Below are positions 54,744 through 63,523 of a DNA stretch of 64,000 bases, piece by piece. Under the pieces are notes generated by a model that worked only from the letters and a program-made list of their open reading frames with translations, ran no database searches and had not been told where the DNA came from. Source of the stretch: Thermoplasmatales archaeon I-plasma (GTDB lineage: Archaea; Thermoplasmatota; Thermoplasmata; Thermoplasmatales; GCA-001856825); NCBI GenBank assembly GCA_001856825.1, contig ATMD01000001.1:1-64000 (forward strand), read 5' to 3'. The position numbers and the translations under genes are program-made. Every line of letters starts with the position of its first letter. Positions within the stretch are counted from its first letter, which is position 1.

Positions 54744-55774
54744 TCTTCACCACCCAGCCTTATACGCGGATCGAGTGCGGCATACATTATGTCGGCAATA
54801 AGATTTGCCACTATGACAAGAATAGTAAAAATAATCACTATGAAAATGAGCGCAGGATAATCGTCGTTTGCTATGGTCGAATAGGCGAATTTCCCGATAC
54901 CTGGCCACCCAAAAATCTCTTCGACGATAACGTCGCCCGTGATCAGCCAACCAAACATAACTGCTATTACCGTATTGCTTTCTACTAATCCATTCCTGAG
55001 TATGTGCCTCCTGTCTACCGTCTTCTCATCCAGTCCCCTTGCCCTTGCAGATTTTACATAAGGAAGCCATTTCACTCCAAGTATTCCATTCCTGCTTATT
55101 CTCGTGATAATCCCAAAATTCAGGAAGGCAAGGGAGAGTGAAGGAAGGATGATGTGATATATTCCATCGAAGAAATCAGTGAAATTGAGGGAAATCAGCG
55201 AGTCAAGAATGAAAAGACCAGTGATGCGGTGGGGTGGGATGATTATTGCTGAGTACATACCACCGGAAGGGAAAATGGGGATGTAAGAAGAAAATATGAT
55301 TATGGCCAGAATGCTGACAAGAAACGTTGGGGATGCCCAGGCAGCAGTATACAAAACCCTGATGAAAGCATCTTTCTTAGTCCCGAAATTTATGGCAGAA
55401 ACATATCCGAGACCCACGCCCACTATCACTATGATCACTAAGGAAGTCAGTATTAGCTCCAGTGTGTTAGGGAAATAGTAGAAAATCTCACTGCTGATAG
55501 ACAGTCCTGTAACGGGGTCCACTCCAAAATTGCCCGTGAAAAAATCCTTTATGAAGAGCGCCAGCTGGAACCAGATGGGTTTGTCTAAGTCATAACGACG
55601 AATGACAGCAGCTATAGTCGATGGCCTTGCCTTTGGACCGGCCCAGAGTGCGGCAGGGTCCTTGCTTAAATAATGGGAGATTAAAAAAACTATAATAATT
55701 GTGCCCAGTATCACGAGTATCGATAGTGCTATTCTCCTGAGGATGAAGTACGCTAGTTCCTGTTTCCCCTCCAA
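54740..55774 (-). CDS. Peptide/oligosaccharide ABC transporter permease (DppB/OppB type)
   Basis: A 344-residue permease. It has the FILRRIALSILVILG N-terminal helix, a helix-rich middle, an EAA-like YVKSARARGLDEKTV, and VIVEEIFGWPGIGKFAYSTI, all typical of OppB. It is the second gene after the binding protein (9 bp gap) and overlaps the DppC gene by 4 bp. Confidence 0.95.
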   Translation of the reverse strand: MEGKQELAYFILRRIALSILVILGTIIIVFLISHYLSKDPAALWAGPKARPSTIAAVIRRYDLDKPIWFQLALFIKDFFTGNFGVDPVTGLSISSEIFYYFPNTLELILTSLVIIVIVGVGLGYVSAINFGTKKDAFIRVLYTAAWASPTFLVSILAIIIFSSYIPIFPSGGMYSAIIIPPHRITGLFILDSLISLNFTDFFDGIYHIILPSLSLAFLNFGIITRISRNGILGVKWLPYVKSARARGLDEKTVDRRHILRNGLVESNTVIAVMFGWLITGDVIVEEIFGWPGIGKFAYSTIANDDYPALIFIVIIFTILVIVANLIADIMYAALDPRIRLGGED

Positions 55775-55783
55775 TAGATCACC

Positions 55784-57667
55784 TTATGTGAACTGCACTG
55801 TATTGTAGTACATAAAGTAACCTGCACCAGATCCAGCAGTATTGGGTATCATTCCCGTCACGTCGTTAGCATGGACCTGAAGGAAGTAGGGAACGTAAAG
55901 CCATGCCATCGTGTAATTGGTGTACATTGTATACGATATGTAGGTCAGGTTTTGTGCTACAGCAACATCGTTGAAAGATGTGCTTGCGTTGACGGTCCAG
56001 TTGAAAACCGTATTGTTATAGTAACCTGTCCCATTGTAATCTCCGTCTGCAAGATTTGTCACGTAATCTATAGCTGCTGAGTAATCTTCTGTGTAGAAGT
56101 TGATGCCCATAGGATAGTCCGAGGTATTCCCTAGGAGGCCGTATATCCAGGAGGTGTAAGGAGTATTTTGTAGCGGCTTCAGGGTAACGTTTATTCCTAT
56201 TGCTGCCAGATCCTGCTGTATGATCTGCGAGGCAAGAATCTGTGATGGATCGCTTGAATCATAGAGGAAGTTGATCGTTGGCATGCTTCCATTTGGCCCA
56301 GCCATCACAGTTCCGTTGGGGAATACAGCACGGTAGCCCGCCATATGTAGATACTCGGCAGCAAGGACTGGGTTGTATTGATATGGGGTGAGGGAAGTGA
56401 CATTGGAAGTGTAACCCTGGGACCTCATGTACTGGAGTTCTGAAGTTGTGAGTGGGGAGATAGACCTGTTGTAATAAACAAACCCTGGAGGTACGGGTCC
56501 AATCCACTGTACAGCATGTCCATCAAATACCGAATTTATAAGCCCAGTATAATTGAGAGCATATGTCACAGCTGCCCTGACATCAATACCATTAGACCCA
56601 TTGAAAGGAGCGACGTTTTGGTCCATGTAAACATAGTAAGCGTTTTCAGAAGAGCCGAACTTTATTGGAAGGAGGCTTGCATTAACGCCAGATATCGTAA
56701 GGGCCTTCGCATAGTCAGTAACTGGAAGTTGCACGATTTGTGCCTTCCCGCCCTGGAGATCTGATATCATCGCAGAAGGCTGTTTGTACTCAATAACGAT
56801 ATATTCAATGTGAGGGGGGCTAATAGCATCGTTCAGTTGGTTTGCAGGTACTTTGTACCCCCAGTAATTCTTGTTTATTTCAAGCGAGATGCTTTGACCT
56901 GGCGTTATGGACCTTATCTCGTAGAAGCCAGTGCCCGTTGCATTTCCAGCCATATATGAATTTGTTTGTCCTGCAACAACTTTTCCATGGCTCAGTACTA
57001 TGCTCGGGTCGATTGCGGCAGCCATGGGTGTAGTCAGTGTCATCAGAAACTCATTGTACGGAAGGTAGCCGTTGTAACCATATCCCATGTGGATTTTAAG
57101 GACGTACTTACTCACTACCTGCACTGACTGGTTTGGGTTGTTCATAATCACGAGAGAAGAAGAACTAGGGTTGGTGTAATTTATGTTGTTCAAAGTTGAT
57201 GCTGTTATATTGAATGTGTCATTTGTTGCAGTATTGTTAGTTGCAAGATTCTGTCCAAGGATGAATTCAGGCGCCTGATTCAGGAGCATATTCCTGTAAA
57301 GAGAGAACCACATTACGTAAGCATTGAATGGGTCCCCGTTTGAGAATGTGACATTATGTCTTAGATAGAATGTATAATTCATCCCGTTTGATGACACTGT
57401 CCAGTTCTGTGCAAGGACAGGAACAAAAGATGTTTCGCTTGTTCCGTTAGGTGCTACGAGCCCCTGATACACCTGGTTCATTATTTCCCATCCTGGCGTG
57501 GTGAACGTAACTGCAGGGTCAAGGCTGTCATAAGGTTCCGGTTCCTCTACTACCAGTGTATTGGGAGTGCTGGTTGTCTTATGATTCGCAAGATAAACTC
57601 CCACTCCAGAAGCAATCACAATTATAACCACGGCCAAAACTATAATCACTACAATAGAGCGCTTCAT
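55784..57667 (-). CDS. Peptide-type ABC transporter substrate-binding protein
   Basis: A 627-residue SBP_bac_5 protein. From this start there is an N-terminal signal/anchor helix (residues 5-27), then the binding lobe EPEPYDSLDPAVTFTTPGWEIM, and a FLRHNVTFSNGDPF-type core. The ORF could start 11 codons earlier at TTG, but MKRSIVV has GAAGGT a few bases upstream. It is rich in Asn, Tyr and Thr with many N-x-S/T sites, as expected for an exported acidophile protein. The ligand is a peptide or related solute, not determined. Confidence 0.92.
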   Translation of the reverse strand: MKRSIVVIIVLAVVIIVIASGVGVYLANHKTTSTPNTLVVEEPEPYDSLDPAVTFTTPGWEIMNQVYQGLVAPNGTSETSFVPVLAQNWTVSSNGMNYTFYLRHNVTFSNGDPFNAYVMWFSLYRNMLLNQAPEFILGQNLATNNTATNDTFNITASTLNNINYTNPSSSSLVIMNNPNQSVQVVSKYVLKIHMGYGYNGYLPYNEFLMTLTTPMAAAIDPSIVLSHGKVVAGQTNSYMAGNATGTGFYEIRSITPGQSISLEINKNYWGYKVPANQLNDAISPPHIEYIVIEYKQPSAMISDLQGGKAQIVQLPVTDYAKALTISGVNASLLPIKFGSSENAYYVYMDQNVAPFNGSNGIDVRAAVTYALNYTGLINSVFDGHAVQWIGPVPPGFVYYNRSISPLTTSELQYMRSQGYTSNVTSLTPYQYNPVLAAEYLHMAGYRAVFPNGTVMAGPNGSMPTINFLYDSSDPSQILASQIIQQDLAAIGINVTLKPLQNTPYTSWIYGLLGNTSDYPMGINFYTEDYSAAIDYVTNLADGDYNGTGYYNNTVFNWTVNASTSFNDVAVAQNLTYISYTMYTNYTMAWLYVPYFLQVHANDVTGMIPNTAGSGAGYFMYYNTVQFT

Positions 57668-57766
57668 TTTAACCTTCAAGTTATGCAAACAATTGCTCAA
57701 TTTAAAGTTTGCTGAGTTTCATTTCACATTTGTGGATGATTGTTGGAATTATCACTTATTACAGTG

Positions 57767-59215
57767 CTACCACCTTGAAATTATTACCTTCCGTTCAGTG
57801 AAAAATAGAACATTATCGTCGCCCCCCTGGGGATGCAGGTCCCCAAAGAAGGAATCCTTCATGCCAGAGAACGGGTAAAATGCTATCGGGGCAGCAACCC
57901 CCACGTTTATTCCTATATTCCCTACATTAATCCCTTCTGAGAATTTCCTTGCGTTCTGGCCAGAACTGGTGTAGATGGATGATGCATTTCCGAATCTGCT
58001 CCTGTTCATCACATCCAACGCATCATCAAGGGAATTGGCAGTATAGAAAGATGCAACAGGGCCGAATATCTCATCATTCATTACTGTCATCCCCTCTGTG
58101 ACCCCGTCAATTATGGAAGGCCCAAGGAAGAATCCATTGGGGTATTTGCTGCATGTGGCCTTCCTCCCGTCAAGTAAGATCTTTCCACCTTCATCCTCCC
58201 CTTTCTGTATGTACGTTTCAACTCTCTCCTTGTGTTCTCTTCTAATTAGTGGCCCCATATCTGTATCCGGTTCCATCCCATAGCCGAGCCTTAGCCCAGT
58301 TGCCCTCTTCTTGAATGCATTCATCACCTTATCGTGATTTTCAGGTAGAGTGACCAGTACAGAGCCGGCCAGGCATCTCTCTCCAGCATTCCCGTAGAAA
58401 GAACCTATAATGTTATCTATGCTCCCTTCCAAGTCTGCATCTGGCATCACAAGGATGTAATTCTTTGCGGACGCCCCTGCCTGAACCCTCTTTCTGTTAG
58501 ATGTTCCTTTCCTGTACACATATTCAGCAACTGGAGTAGAACCGACAAAACTTACACCAGCCACTTTCTTGTTCTCTAGGAGGAAATCAACTGATTCTTT
58601 ACCGCCATTTATCATCTGAACTACTCCCTCTGGATATCCAGCTTCCTTCACGAGGTTCATCACAGTTTCCATGCTCATTGGAGTCTTTTCAGACGGCTTG
58701 ATAATGACTGAGTTCCCCAGAGTAACAGAGTAAGGAAAGAACCAGAAGGGTATCATAACGGGGAAGTTGAAAGGAGAGATTATTGCAAAGACCCCAATTG
58801 GTACCCTAATAAGTTCTTCGTCAATCCCGTTGGCAATCTGTTTATTGTTTCTACCCATAATATGATAGCTTGCCGCAGCTGCAGATTGAACATTCTGTAT
58901 TGCCCTTATCGCGTCCCCTTTGGCTTCTTCAAACGTTTTTCCATGTTCATTGGTCGTTACTTCTGCGATCTTATCGATGTTGGCCCACATCAGCCTTTCG
59001 AGTTTGAAGAGGTGATTGATCCTATCAGAAATGGGAACTTTCTGCCACTTCAATTGCGCATCATAAGCTAAATCTACTGCCCGTTCCACCTCCTCCCTCC
59101 TTGCCTCTCTGACGGATGCGATTTTTGCCCCAAAGGCCGGGTTGAAAACGTCAAACCTATCCTCTCCTTCCCCTTCCTCAAATTTGTTGTTTACGAAATT
59201 GAGAATGCTTCTCAT
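57767..59215 (-). CDS. mmsA: Methylmalonate-semialdehyde dehydrogenase (acylating)-type ALDH
   Basis: A 482-residue CoA-dependent ALDH. IISPFNFPVMIPFWFFP, VSFVGSTPVAEYVY, AGERCLAGSV (catalytic cysteine) and PFSGMKDSFFGDLH with FFTERKV mark the MmsA family. It makes propionyl-CoA or acetyl-CoA from (methyl)malonate semialdehyde, as in valine, beta-alanine or inositol breakdown. It is directly downstream of the omega-aminotransferase, whose stop is the base before its start. Confidence 0.94.
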   Translation of the reverse strand: MRSILNFVNNKFEEGEGEDRFDVFNPAFGAKIASVREARREEVERAVDLAYDAQLKWQKVPISDRINHLFKLERLMWANIDKIAEVTTNEHGKTFEEAKGDAIRAIQNVQSAAAASYHIMGRNNKQIANGIDEELIRVPIGVFAIISPFNFPVMIPFWFFPYSVTLGNSVIIKPSEKTPMSMETVMNLVKEAGYPEGVVQMINGGKESVDFLLENKKVAGVSFVGSTPVAEYVYRKGTSNRKRVQAGASAKNYILVMPDADLEGSIDNIIGSFYGNAGERCLAGSVLVTLPENHDKVMNAFKKRATGLRLGYGMEPDTDMGPLIRREHKERVETYIQKGEDEGGKILLDGRKATCSKYPNGFFLGPSIIDGVTEGMTVMNDEIFGPVASFYTANSLDDALDVMNRSRFGNASSIYTSSGQNARKFSEGINVGNIGINVGVAAPIAFYPFSGMKDSFFGDLHPQGGDDNVLFFTERKVIISRW

Positions 59216-60574
59216 TTAATCGACCTCATTGTCGGAAATTGTAAGGCAATTATCCAACGTGTCGAGACCCTTCATCAGGTCCTCTTCAGAAATTATAAGA
59301 GGGGGTGCGATTACAAAGTGATTCAACCAGTTGTTGACGTAGACTCCCTGTTCCATTGCTTTCCTTGATACCCTGTCTGTCATTAACTGCTTCCCTTCAA
59401 GCTTGTCCTCGTAGACATTGAATGGCGTCTTCTTTTCCCTGTTCTTCACCAATTCAACTGCCCCGAACATCCCGATGCTCCTAACATCCCCGACAGACTT
59501 GTGGTCATCCTTGATTTCTCCCAGTCTTTTTGCAAGCACTTTCCCAAGCTCGCTAGACCTTTCAATCAATTTCCCCTCTTTGTATTCCTCTATTGCAGCC
59601 TTCGCTGCTGCCAGAGAGACAGGATGCGCTTCATACGTGTGTCCATGAGCGAAGTAGTTGGAGTCGAAGTATTCTGCGATTCTTTTGCTGGTTGCCATTA
59701 GTGAAAGCGGAAGATATGCACCCGTTATTCCCTTCGCTGTAGTCAGTATGTCGGGTTTGATATTCCAATTGTCAACTGCAAACCATTTTCCTGTTCTCCC
59801 CCAACCGCTCATAACCTCGTCCGTTATCAGCAGCACATCATTCTCACTCGTAATTTCCCTGATCCTCTTGAGATACCCTTCGGGTGGCACAATGACACCA
59901 TTTGTGCCAGTTACGGGCTCGACAATCATTCCTCCTATGTTCCCTTCATTTTTAATCAGATACTGGTTGTAATCTGCGCACGCAAGATTGCATTCCGGAA
60001 ATTTAAGATTCAGAGGACATCTGTAGCAATAAGGGGGTATGGAATGAACAATTCCAGGTATAGAGTAATAAGTATCAACCGGAGTTCTTCGGAAGTCTCC
60101 AGTCAGTGTGATACTCCCTGCAGTAGATCCGTGATAAGAGTTGTAGTTTGAAATGATCTTTGTCTTCCTCTCCTTCTGAAAAAACATCCTTACAGTCTTT
60201 ATTGCCGCCTCGTTTGCCTCGGTCCCTGAAGCACCAAAGAAATACTTTGTAAGTGAGGAAGGGAGAACTTCCTTTAGGAGCAGAGATACCTGTGCCCTGA
60301 TTTCTGTAGCGTATCCAGGCTGAACATACTCTAACCTTGCAAGCTGGTCATATATAGCCTTCCTTATTTTCTCATTTCCGTGTCCTAGGTTGGAGCACAT
60401 GAGCTGGGAAGAGAAGTCCAGGTAGGATTTCCCGTTAGAATCAGTGAAGCGTGAGCCTGATTCATCAACAATAGTGAGAGGTGACCAGCCGGCTTGCTTC
60501 CTCCATGTACCGTATGTCAATTCAGTGCAAATTTTACCAACTTCCCTTGAATCGCCGGAATTTTTGTCAATCAT
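59216..60574 (-). CDS. Class III omega-aminotransferase (beta-alanine/taurine-type)
   Basis: A 452-residue PLP aminotransferase. FFGASGTEANEAAIKT is the phosphate site, LITDEVMSGWGRTGKWFA carries the aspartate, and TTAKGITGAYLPLS the PLP lysine. The cysteine group PYCYRCPLNLKFPECNLACAD is shared with a subfamily of beta-alanine/taurine:pyruvate enzymes. With MmsA downstream, it would make malonate semialdehyde from beta-alanine, which MmsA turns into acetyl-CoA; this pathway is inferred. Confidence 0.9.
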   Translation of the reverse strand: MIDKNSGDSREVGKICTELTYGTWRKQAGWSPLTIVDESGSRFTDSNGKSYLDFSSQLMCSNLGHGNEKIRKAIYDQLARLEYVQPGYATEIRAQVSLLLKEVLPSSLTKYFFGASGTEANEAAIKTVRMFFQKERKTKIISNYNSYHGSTAGSITLTGDFRRTPVDTYYSIPGIVHSIPPYCYRCPLNLKFPECNLACADYNQYLIKNEGNIGGMIVEPVTGTNGVIVPPEGYLKRIREITSENDVLLITDEVMSGWGRTGKWFAVDNWNIKPDILTTAKGITGAYLPLSLMATSKRIAEYFDSNYFAHGHTYEAHPVSLAAAKAAIEEYKEGKLIERSSELGKVLAKRLGEIKDDHKSVGDVRSIGMFGAVELVKNREKKTPFNVYEDKLEGKQLMTDRVSRKAMEQGVYVNNWLNHFVIAPPLIISEEDLMKGLDTLDNCLTISDNEVD

Positions 60575-60828
60575 GGAAATAATATTTAGACGAAGTATAT
60601 CAAATCTTTCTTAAATACGAAAATAATTACCATATACTTTTCAAGGCTGTAATTTGTAAGCTTTCTGCCTAGATAATGGAATGGTGCTTCATTTAGAATT
60701 CAGAATCATGTGGCTGGGCTGCGATTGGTTAAAAATCTAGAAATTTCGTAGGATTTTAAAAGTCAAATTAAGTTCAAAATAGGAGGAAAAATTGAAAAAA
60801 GGATTTGGGTCTTCATTCATTCCCTGAG

Positions 60829-62205
60829 TCAGTTCTCTCTGTTATACTCCTTGATGGATTCCCTCAAAGCCGTAAGGAATGCTTCTATATCCGCCTCGGT
60901 ATGGACCATTGAAAGTGGCATTCTCTCCGCACCGTCCGGATGGTAGTATATGCCCCTCTGCAGCATCTTCTTCTGGACACCCTTATACTTGTTCCAGTCC
61001 ATTACAATGCTTTCTCTGTAGTTCGTGATCTGCTTCTGTTCAGTGAATACGAATGTGATCAGGCCAGTTTCGTAATTGACGAATATTGATTCATCAATGT
61101 CTTCCGCTATTTCCTCTATTCCTCTTGCCATCCTTCTTGTCAATCTTCCCAACATGCTGTACCCCTCGAATTCATTAGTTTCCAGAAGCTTCAGGTTTGC
61201 TATTGACGCTGTAAGGGATATCGGTACTCCAAAGTAAGTGCCTCCGTAACCGACCCCATTTCCAATAAGTTCCATGTATTCCTTCTTTCCTGCTATAGCA
61301 GATATCGGGTACCCATTGCTCAGGGCTTTTGCCCATGAAGAGAGATCCGGGGTAACCCCGTAGAGTTTCTGAGCTCCGCCTTCGCTTACCCTGAATCCAG
61401 TAATGACCTCGTCGAAAATCAGAAGGATATTATATTCATCTGCAAGTTCTCTGACGCCTTTCAGATACCCTGGCTCCGGGGATACCAGGGTGGAGTTTGC
61501 CATTATCGGTTCCATGATTATGGCTGCAATTTCGTTTCCCCTTATCCTTAGTATCTTTGAGAGCCCTTCAAGGTCGTTCCAGTTTGAAACCACGACAGTA
61601 TCCATCACGCCCTGCGGAATTCCAGCAGAGTATGGAAGTGATTTAGGGAACCATTTGAGCCCTGCGACAGGTGGCGGTGCTTCAACAGAAACCGCACCGT
61701 AGTCATGAAGTCCGTGATAGTGCCCCTCAAATTTCAATATCATATCCTTCCCTGTTGCAGCCCTGGCAATCCTTAGTGCATTGAAAGTAGCATCGGTACC
61801 GCTTAAAGCGAATGTTACCATGTCCTGTGTTTTAACGAACTTCTTGAATTCCCTGGCCAGTTTGTATTCCAGTTCATTTGGGGTACCGTACAAGTCTCCA
61901 TTCTTTATGTATTTTCTAACAGCAGCTGTGATCTTCTCATTGGAATGACCATTTATCAATGGGCCAAAAGCCATAAGAAAATCAATGTATTCATTTCCAT
62001 CTACGTCCCACATCCTAGTACCTTTTGCCCTGTTCATGAATATAGGGTAGTCGTCCCATGAACTGGTTCTCATCAATGAACTGGCCCCAGAAGGTATCAG
62101 CCTCTTAGTTTTCTTGAAAAGATTCATCGATCTCTTGGTTTCGTAATTCTTCTTATCACCCGAAATGCCTATAATATCTTTATGAGTTTCATCCTCAGAT
62201 TGCAT
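60829..62205 (-). CDS. Glutamate-1-semialdehyde-aminotransferase-like PLP enzyme
   Basis: A 458-residue class III aminotransferase of the HemL type. RLIPSGASSLMRTSSWDDYPIF and FALSGTDATFNALRIARA match the group, LIFDEVITGFRVSEGGAQ carries the aspartate, and LSSWAKALSNGYPISA the PLP lysine. It may be a true HemL or, given its catabolic neighbours, a related aminotransferase or racemase. It has a palindrome in its promoter. It is divergent from the saccharopine-dehydrogenase-like gene. Confidence 0.86.
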   Translation of the reverse strand: MQSEDETHKDIIGISGDKKNYETKRSMNLFKKTKRLIPSGASSLMRTSSWDDYPIFMNRAKGTRMWDVDGNEYIDFLMAFGPLINGHSNEKITAAVRKYIKNGDLYGTPNELEYKLAREFKKFVKTQDMVTFALSGTDATFNALRIARAATGKDMILKFEGHYHGLHDYGAVSVEAPPPVAGLKWFPKSLPYSAGIPQGVMDTVVVSNWNDLEGLSKILRIRGNEIAAIIMEPIMANSTLVSPEPGYLKGVRELADEYNILLIFDEVITGFRVSEGGAQKLYGVTPDLSSWAKALSNGYPISAIAGKKEYMELIGNGVGYGGTYFGVPISLTASIANLKLLETNEFEGYSMLGRLTRRMARGIEEIAEDIDESIFVNYETGLITFVFTEQKQITNYRESIVMDWNKYKGVQKKMLQRGIYYHPDGAERMPLSMVHTEADIEAFLTALRESIKEYNREN

Positions 62206-62213
62206 AATTTCAC

Positions 62214-62227
62214 AACCGTATACGGTT
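62214..62227. promoter_or_regulatory. 14-bp perfect palindrome in promoter of the HemL-like gene
   Basis: AACCGTATACGGTT is fully self-complementary and lies 8 bp before the ATG at 62205, at or near the predicted transcript start. It is placed as a repressor site. A few such palindromes are expected by chance in 64 kb, so only the location gives weight. Confidence 0.45.
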
Positions 62228-62332
62228 TGATATTCTTGTAGGGTATATTATTTTTTCTCAGAGGCGTTTTTGTTTAAAATTTTTCAAAATATAATTCACT
62301 TTTTTACAATTTTTTTATGATTAAGGAAAACG

Positions 62333-62340
62333 TTTATATT
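62333..62340 (+). promoter_or_regulatory. TATA box of the saccharopine-dehydrogenase-like gene
   Basis: TTTATATT (the left part of a longer AT-rich tract) is centred 26 bp before the GTG at 62362 and predicts a leaderless transcript. Confidence 0.45.
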
Positions 62341-62361
62341 TATAAATAATAATATAGACAA

Positions 62362-63513
62362 GTGAAGGCTGTAGTACTAGGCGGAATGGGTCTAACAGGT
62401 CGATGCGCTGTATTTGATTTAATAAATAATAATAAAATTGATGAAATAATAGTTGGAGATCAGGTAAAAAACCTCGACTTTAGCGATCCAAGGGTAAAAT
62501 TCGTCAAGCTGGATGTAAACGATAAGGAAACTCTTGTAAAGACACTTAGGGGGGCTGAAGTCGTCATTAATGCAGTGCAATATTACCACAATGTAAAGAT
62601 AATGAAAGCAGCACTAGAGGCCAAGACAAACTACTTAGATTTCGGGGGTCTGTACAGAGTCACTCTTGAACAGCTGGCACTGGATCAGGAATTCAAGGAA
62701 GCAGGGTTGCTGGCAATAGTGGGTATGGGCGCACAACCAGGTATAACAAACATAATGGCAAGTTACGCAGTAAGTAAATTAGACAAGGTCGATGAGATAG
62801 TAATCAGGGATGGTTGGATTGACAAGACAAATTATCCAAAGCTCTTCTTCACATGGTCACCGGCAACACTATTTGATGAGCTGACCATGAAGGCAGTCCA
62901 CTTTGACGGAAGTATCGTTGAGTCAGAGCCATTCAGCAGCATGGAGGAATACGATTTTGGATGGGAGATTGGCAAGGCTAAGATATTCAGGTCCATACAT
63001 TCAGAGATTGCAACCCTTCCTGCAAGTTTTGTGGAAAAGGGGATAAAGTACGTCGAATGGAAGGAAGGCAGTGCGGATATAGAGAAACTGAAGTTCTTGA
63101 CGGACATTGGTTTTGGAAGAACTGACAAGGTGAAAGCAGGAGGGTCTGAACTGGTACCAAGGGAATTCCTATTCGACTTCTTGAAATCACAGGGGATGTT
63201 TTCTCCACCAGAGAACGTCCAGGTAATGGATTATGAGATGTCAGTACTCACCGCAAAGGGAAGTGACGAGGGAAGACCAAAGAAAGTGGAAGTGAAGGCA
63301 TATTTCAAGTACGACGAAAAATGGAAGGTATCGGCATCTCAAAAGGAAGTGGGTGTTCCTGGCTCAATTGCAGCTCAGATGATCATCGGGGGCGTGATAA
63401 AGGGAAAGGGCGTGAAGCCTCCAGAGCAAATAGTCCCGGTGAAACCATTCTTTGCAGAACTGGGCAAGAGGGACATTAAGATAAAGTCAGAAGAGAGTTT
63501 CGATTCCAACTAA
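62362..63513 (+). CDS. Saccharopine dehydrogenase-like NAD(P) oxidoreductase
   Basis: A 383-residue protein. AVVLGGMGLTGRCAVFDL is the dinucleotide fold, and VINAVQYYHNVKIMKAALEAKTNYLDFGG matches the saccharopine dehydrogenase / L-lysine-6-dehydrogenase group, with GMGAQPGITNIMA after it. It starts at GTG. It may be a lysine or related amino-acid dehydrogenase acting alongside the nearby aminotransferases; the substrate is unproven. An ABC ATPase follows 10 bp later. Confidence 0.85.
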   Translation: MKAVVLGGMGLTGRCAVFDLINNNKIDEIIVGDQVKNLDFSDPRVKFVKLDVNDKETLVKTLRGAEVVINAVQYYHNVKIMKAALEAKTNYLDFGGLYRVTLEQLALDQEFKEAGLLAIVGMGAQPGITNIMASYAVSKLDKVDEIVIRDGWIDKTNYPKLFFTWSPATLFDELTMKAVHFDGSIVESEPFSSMEEYDFGWEIGKAKIFRSIHSEIATLPASFVEKGIKYVEWKEGSADIEKLKFLTDIGFGRTDKVKAGGSELVPREFLFDFLKSQGMFSPPENVQVMDYEMSVLTAKGSDEGRPKKVEVKAYFKYDEKWKVSASQKEVGVPGSIAAQMIIGGVIKGKGVKPPEQIVPVKPFFAELGKRDIKIKSEESFDSN

Positions 63514-63523
63514 TATACTTTAT

